Below are positions 9,387 to 12,468 of a stretch of 12,468 nt of DNA, piece after piece (position 1 is the stretch's first letter; each line of letters starts with the position of its first letter). A model generated the notes under the pieces. The model ran no database searches and was not told the DNA's origin. It saw only the letters and a program-made list of their open reading frames with translations. This DNA comes from Podochytrium sp. JEL0797 (lineage: Eukaryota > Chytridiomycota > Chytridiomycetes > Chytridiales > Chytriomycetaceae). Both the position numbers and the translations under genes were made by a program. The stretch lies in NCBI GenBank assembly GCA_027596195.1, contig JADGJG010000789.1:1-12468 (forward strand), written 5' to 3'.

Positions 9387-10186
9387 TCAGTGAGCAGCCT
9401 CCCACTTGGCCACAGCCGGGATGGCCTTGACGGCCGCCACAACTCTTTGAATGTGTGGGTATCCCTCAAGTACGTTCTTGGGAATTCCGTCTGTGATTAG
9501 GAGACGAGGAGGAGGAAGAGAAAAAATACGTGTCAGAAAACTGAACGCGAGAAAAAGGAAAAAAAAAGATCCTCACCATACGCCCCCGCCGCATACGACG
9601 TGTTCATTTGATACAAAAACAAATCCCCCACAGTCACTTCATCTCCCGTCGCGAATTTCCCGCCATTCGCGGCTATGAATTGATCCAACGCTTTGAAGAG
9701 GGGCGGGAACCCCTTTTCAGCCAATTCGACGCGAAGCTGGAGTTTCTTGGCAGCGTCGGGTTCGGCCGCAGAGGGTCTGAGTCCGGCTTCGACGTCTGAC
9801 ACAAAAAAATAGGAATCCATCAGCAGGACGAACAACTAAATAACGAGAAAGAGGGGGAGGGAGTGGAGGGAGGGAGGCATACCTTGAACCTGCGAAATAA
9901 TCTGATCCACTAACGCCGCCTTCAACGCATCCTCCGGATACAACTTCTTGTCCCCCAACTTGCCCACGTATCTCAGGATCGCCGTACTCTGCGCAATCAC
10001 CGTCTTGTCATTCACCGTAAGGATCGGCAACTGTCCAAACACCGTCGTGGGTTTCAGCGCGGCCCAGTCTTCTCTTTGGATGCGATCGTCTTCGAACGGG
10101 ATGTTGTTGATGGCGAGGGCGAGGCGGATGGGTTCGCCGCGCGCTTTGATGTTGAAGTAAGTCAATTTGAGGTGTGGCGTCGTCAT
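9387..10186 (-). CDS. Glutathione S-transferase, sigma-like (GST2)
   Basis: Second tandem GST, 208 residues from exons 10186-9883, 9795-9577 and 9490-9387. Intron 1 (9882-9796, 87 nt) and intron 2 (9576-9491, 86 nt) are both phase 1. Residues: LTYFNIKARGEPIR with likely catalytic Tyr10, cis-Pro segment QLPILTV, glutathione-site IAQSTAI, and C-terminal helices with EVTVGDLFLYQMN. The combined length of exons 1 and 2 (523 nt) equals exon 1 of GST1, which confirms the splice model. It is closest to GST3: exon 2 differs at about 14 of 219 positions and exon 1 at about 39 of 304 by eye. Intron 1 carries an expanded G-rich tract on the opposite strand. Soluble, with no signal peptide; substrate unknown. 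Confidence 0.94.
9853..9877 (+). repeat. G-rich tract in GST2 intron 1 (possible G-quadruplex)
   Basis: The plus strand has at least four runs of three or more G within 25 nt, opposite the transcribed strand, so the pre-mRNA is C/U-rich here. The matching place in GST3 intron 1 is shorter and has only two such runs, which accounts for most of the 12-nt length difference between the two introns. Confidence 0.5.
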
Positions 10187-10267
10187 TTGTGGGTTTTGGG
10201 ATGTTTTGTTGAGGATTTTTTTTCGGCGCGGCGCGTGATTTATGGGGTTTTCACTCGTCACCGCGCG

Positions 10268-10283
10268 TGCGATGGCGCGTTTT
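10268..10283. promoter_or_regulatory. 16-bp element shared by the GST2 and GST3 upstream regions
   Basis: tgcgatggcgcgtttt occurs here, 82-97 nt upstream of the GST2 ATG, and identically at 11763-11778 upstream of GST3, while the flanking bases differ. The core contains ACGCGC on the minus strand, close to the MCB box ACGCGT recognised by MBF/SBF-type fungal factors. A regulatory role is inferred from conservation and position. Confidence 0.45.
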
Positions 10284-10333
10284 TTCTTTTGTATTGCGAT
10301 ATCAAAAAAGGTTATTACTAGATTTACAGGAAC

Positions 10334-10359
10334 GGGGAGGGGGGGCAGAGGGGGGGGGG
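10334..10359 (+). repeat. Long G-rich tract upstream of GST2
   Basis: Runs of 4, 7 and 10 G are separated by one to five bases, about 150-175 nt upstream of the GST2 ATG and opposite its coding strand. The tract could form a G-quadruplex or act as a homopolymer slippage site. Confidence 0.5.
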
Positions 10360-10552
10360 TTTTGGCGGTGGAAGGGGCGAAAAAGTGGAAGGGGAAAAGG
10401 AAGAACCGGAAAAAGATGGGAAAAAGACACCTCTTGATCCCGTTTTCAACTCTTTTTGTATGCATACTCGAAAGAGTCAATACTGTACTACTTCCTACAG
10501 ATACGTCTAGAGCGAGATTGAAACTTCGTACAAAAAAAATGACGCCCCCCAC

Positions 10553-10779
10553 ACATGCATCTACTACGGCCTCCACAAATGGCCCTGCCACTATGTCACT
10601 GAAAAGGCGACCAATTTCCACATCGCACTGAATGAAGTCTGGATCCTAAATTCAATTCCAAGGTCCGAAAAGAGTTGTGGAACGAAGGCGCCTCTCATCT
10701 CGAGAAAAGCCCTGAGGCACCGAAAACAGCAATCGTGAAAGCCACGATGATAAACGGTGACCAAAGGCTGGAAGGGGTT
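10553..10779 (-). pseudogene. Decayed ORF segment B, frameshifted relative to segment A
   Basis: Minus-strand homologue of the segment at 7877-8092. The first part reads in one frame to FRIQ and the continuation (IQCD, then a G-x-x-VE-x-V-x-D pattern) reads in another. The switch coincides with 11 extra bases (plus strand, next to catcgcactg at 10621-10630) that are absent from A. The aligned spans differ by exactly those 11 bases (227 versus 216 nt). The product is unrecognised. The disrupted frame suggests a remnant, not an active gene. Confidence 0.3.
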
Positions 10780-10891
10780 TTCAAGACCTTTTTCATAAAG
10801 GAAAGGATGAGGAGGCGAAAGGAGGGATTGGTTACAAAAAAATAAAGGGAATTTGCAGAATATTCGACCAATATTACAGGGATAGAGCATT

Positions 10892-10897
10892 TTTATT
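10892..10897 (-). terminator. Candidate poly(A) signal AATAAA for GST3
   Basis: AATAAA reads on the minus strand about 50 nt downstream of the GST3 stop (10950-10948), a sensible 3' UTR distance. I saw no equivalent perfect hexamer in the first 80 or so nt after the GST1 or GST2 stops. Confidence 0.45.
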
Positions 10898-10947
10898 CCA
10901 AATTTTGGATAGAAAAAGAACCAACATGAAGTACTCCATCAAAATTT

Positions 10948-11730
10948 TCAATGAGCAGCCTCCCACTTGGCCACAGCCGGGATAGCCTTAACTGCCGCCA
11001 CAACCTTTTGAATGTGCGGGTAACCCTCAAGAACAGTCTTTGGAATTCCGTCTGTGACGAGGAGATAGAGAGAAAAAAAACGTCAGAAAAACTGAAAATG
11101 AAAAAAATTGGACCAGAATTCCTCACCATACGCCCCCGCAGCATACGACGTGTTCATTTGATACAAAAACAAATCTCCCACAGTCACTTCATCTCCCGTC
11201 GCGAATTTCCCGCCATTCGCAGCAATGAATTGGTCCAACGCTTTGAAGAGGGGTGGGAACCCCTTTTCGGCCAATTCGACGCGAAGCTGGAGTTTCTTGG
11301 TGGGGTCTTGTTCGGCCGCGGAGGGTCTGAGTCCGGCTTCCACGTCTGACACCAAAAAAAATATGAATCCATCAGCAGGACGAACAACTAAATAACGAGA
11401 AAGAAAGGGAGGGCACATACCTTGAACCTGCGAAATAACCTGATCCACCAACGCCGCCTTCAACGCATCCTCCGGATACAACTTCCTCTCCCCCAGTTTC
11501 CCGACATACCGCAGAATCGCCGTACTCTGCGCAATCACCGTCTTCCCATCGACCGTAAGGATCGGAATCTGTCCAAACACGGTGGTCGGTTTGAGCGCAG
11601 TCCATTCTTCCATCTTAATGCGCGAGTCTTCGAACGGGATGTTGTTGATGGCGAGGGCGAGGCGGATGGGTTCGCCGCGGGCTTTGATGTTGAAGTAGGT
11701 GAGTTTGAGGTGTGGGGTCGACATTTTCAT
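10948..11730 (-). CDS. Glutathione S-transferase, sigma-like (GST3)
   Basis: Third tandem GST, exons 11730-11421, 11345-11127 and 11051-10948, giving 210 residues from the first ATG (MKMSTPHL). The inner ATG at 11724 aligns exactly with the GST1 and GST2 starts and gives 208 residues; which is used is open. Likely catalytic Tyr10 (inner numbering) lies in LTYFNIKARGEPIR, with QIPILTVDG, IAQSTAI and EVTVGDLFLYQMN as in GST2. Introns 11420-11346 and 11126-11052 are 75 nt each, phase 1, in the same positions as in GST2. Intron 1 is stop-free and in frame. Its 3' part is almost identical to GST2 intron 1, as is exon 2, while most of exon 1 is more diverged, which suggests gene conversion. Soluble detoxification enzyme by family; substrate unknown. 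Confidence 0.94.
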
Positions 11731-11762
11731 TCGGATGTTCTTTTTTGAGGAGGAAGACGCGT

Positions 11763-11778
11763 TGCGATGGCGCGTTTT
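11763..11778. promoter_or_regulatory. 16-bp element upstream of GST3 (copy of the GST2 element)
   Basis: Identical to 10268-10283 and placed 33-54 nt upstream of the two possible GST3 starts. An additional perfect ACGCGT-type hexamer (acgcgt) occurs immediately beside it at 11758-11763, in the same short GC-rich island within AT-rich DNA. Confidence 0.45.
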
Positions 11779-12317
11779 AAATGTGGTTTTTTTTGGATTT
11801 GAATTGTTTATTCGAAATCCATTTTTTGGATTCGGAATCAGTGTTGATTAAAAAATAAGTTTCACCTTTACCGTAACATTCTCCTTTTGCAGGAGCCACG
11901 TGAACTGTACGGGGGAACGAAAATGAAATGGATTCGCACGCGCGATTGGACGAATTCTCGAGGGTGGGGGAGGGCAAAAAAAAATCTCGTTCCAATCTCC
12001 TTTCAGGCGACACATGAACGTGAAGAAGGTGAAAGGGGCTCCGTCCTTCCCCCTCCCCCCCCGCCTGCCACCTGCCATGACATTCAACGCATTCGAAACT
12101 GGACCCTCGAACCCTTCACACACCTCATCACAAGAGGGCAACAGGCCACAAAGAGACCCCCTCTTCACCAAACCCAACTGGTTTTCAATTTGGACTCGAA
12201 AAGACGGGATCCTAACACCCCGGTTCCTCTCAGATCGGTATCCCAACCAACATCCCCCTCCCAACGGACCCAACCACCACCACCTCCGCCGCAACACCCC
12301 ACCCCGAATCAACCCTC

Positions 12318-12407
12318 ATGGCCCACGCAGGCGGCGCAGACCTCGTACACCGCGACATTCGCATTTATTCGCAGTATTTCCGTCGATACGAGCTATTAAT
12401 TGAATAG
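12318..12407 (+). CDS. Small unassigned ORF (29 residues), possible first exon or uORF
   Basis: It opens with ATGGCC in a reasonable context after a C-rich leader. The peptide begins MAHAGGADLVHRDIRIYSQY and then has a charged, aromatic, helix-prone end before a TAG. The composition is more protein-like than the low-complexity frames around it. I do not recognise a family. It could be the first coding exon of a gene continuing right (donor unclear; a weak gtattt at about 12373), an upstream ORF, or chance. Confidence 0.2.
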   Translation: MAHAGGADLVHRDIRIYSQYFRRYELLIE

Positions 12408-12420
12408 TTGAGTTCATATT

Positions 12421-12439
12421 GGGGGGGGGGGGGGGGGGG
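12421..12439 (+). repeat. Homopolymer run of 19 G
   Basis: An uninterrupted 19-base G run, 29 bases before the window end. It is not a telomere-type repeat, since no TTAGGG-like unit surrounds it. Length in such runs is error-prone in sequencing and assembly. Confidence 0.9.
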
Positions 12440-12468
12440 CAAGAGCGCGTAATTACCCGGCCCACATT

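Larger units (their letters stand above)
10187..10947. other. Spacer between GST2 and GST3
   Basis: This stretch of about 760 bp should hold the GST2 promoter (the part nearest 10187) and the GST3 3' UTR (nearest 10947). It contains the shared 16-bp element, a long G-rich tract (10334-10359), the decayed segment B and a candidate poly(A) signal. No intact gene is supported. Confidence 0.6.
11731..12468. other. Region upstream of GST3 to the window end, no confident gene
   Basis: The first 150 bp are AT-rich GST3 upstream DNA. From about 11940 the plus strand becomes strongly pyrimidine- and C-rich (12040-12320). Such composition can mark a promoter or leader of a plus-strand gene to the right, but it also produces Pro-rich and Arg-rich open frames on both strands that look compositional. 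Only the small ORF at 12318-12407 and the G run at 12421-12439 stand out. Confidence 0.5.

Noticed and set aside
10242..10631. 129-residue plus-strand open frame between GST2 and GST3
   Set aside because: It runs through the G-rich tract and the GST2 upstream region and has a Lys/Arg-rich composition explained by that DNA. No family pattern.
7708..11886. 14-base repeat gtaacattctcctt at 7708-7721 and 11873-11886
   Set aside because: A single 14-mer match is expected now and then in 12 kb. The similarity fades quickly on both sides, apart from a loose ttcac-T-rich match upstream.
12150..12260. Possible third copy of the decayed ORF upstream of GST3
   Set aside because: Only ggatcctaa at 12207-12215 and a few neighbouring bases match segment B. 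The flanking translation does not align, so chance is likely.
11887..12403. Long Pro/Arg/His-rich open frames on both strands
   Set aside because: They arise from the C-rich plus strand. One lacks an ATG at its start, and none shows a domain or a balanced composition.
12421..12439. G run as a telomere or replication feature
   Set aside because: A pure homopolymer with unique flanks. No telomeric unit or subtelomeric repeat is visible.

Overview
The window looks like nuclear DNA of an early-diverging (zoosporic, chytrid-like) fungus. The evidence is split genes with short GT..AG introns (49-87 nt where I could place them), a two-RRM protein of the fungal Whi3/Scw1 family, a fungal-type UBA+RWD DEAH-box helicase, and a DALRD3-like protein of a kind known mainly from animals and not expected in yeasts. 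The taxon is an inference. I see no prokaryotic operons, tRNA, rRNA, CRISPR or transposon genes.

Layout, left to right. (1) Positions 1-3122, minus strand: 5' two-thirds of a DHX29/DHX57/Ucp12-like RNA helicase in seven exons, cut by the left window edge. (2) 3402-5293, minus: an ArgRS-related DALRD3-like protein with no visible catalytic signatures. (3) A 206-bp head-to-head spacer, then 5500-7567, plus: a five-exon Whi3/Scw1-like RNA-binding protein with an RRM at each end and a long Ser/Asn/Gly/Gln-rich linker. (4) 7568-8485: no convincing gene, but a decayed ORF-like segment. (5) 8486-11730, minus: three tandem sigma-like glutathione S-transferase genes (GST1, GST2, GST3), separated by 190 bp and about 760 bp. 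The larger gap holds a second, frameshifted copy of the decayed ORF. (6) 11731-12468: GST3 upstream region, a small unassigned ORF and a 19-base G run.

The first three genes all concern RNA (translation or RNA remodelling, tRNA-Arg handling, mRNA binding), but nothing shows them acting as one unit. The GST array is a recent local expansion. GST2 and GST3 share introns and a patch of very high similarity, GST1 lacks one intron, and GST2 and GST3 share an identical 16-bp upstream element. I found no clearly new biological system. The points most worth a second look are the DALRD3-like gene in a fungus, the mosaic GST array with its shared upstream element, and the pair of decayed ORFs in the GST region.
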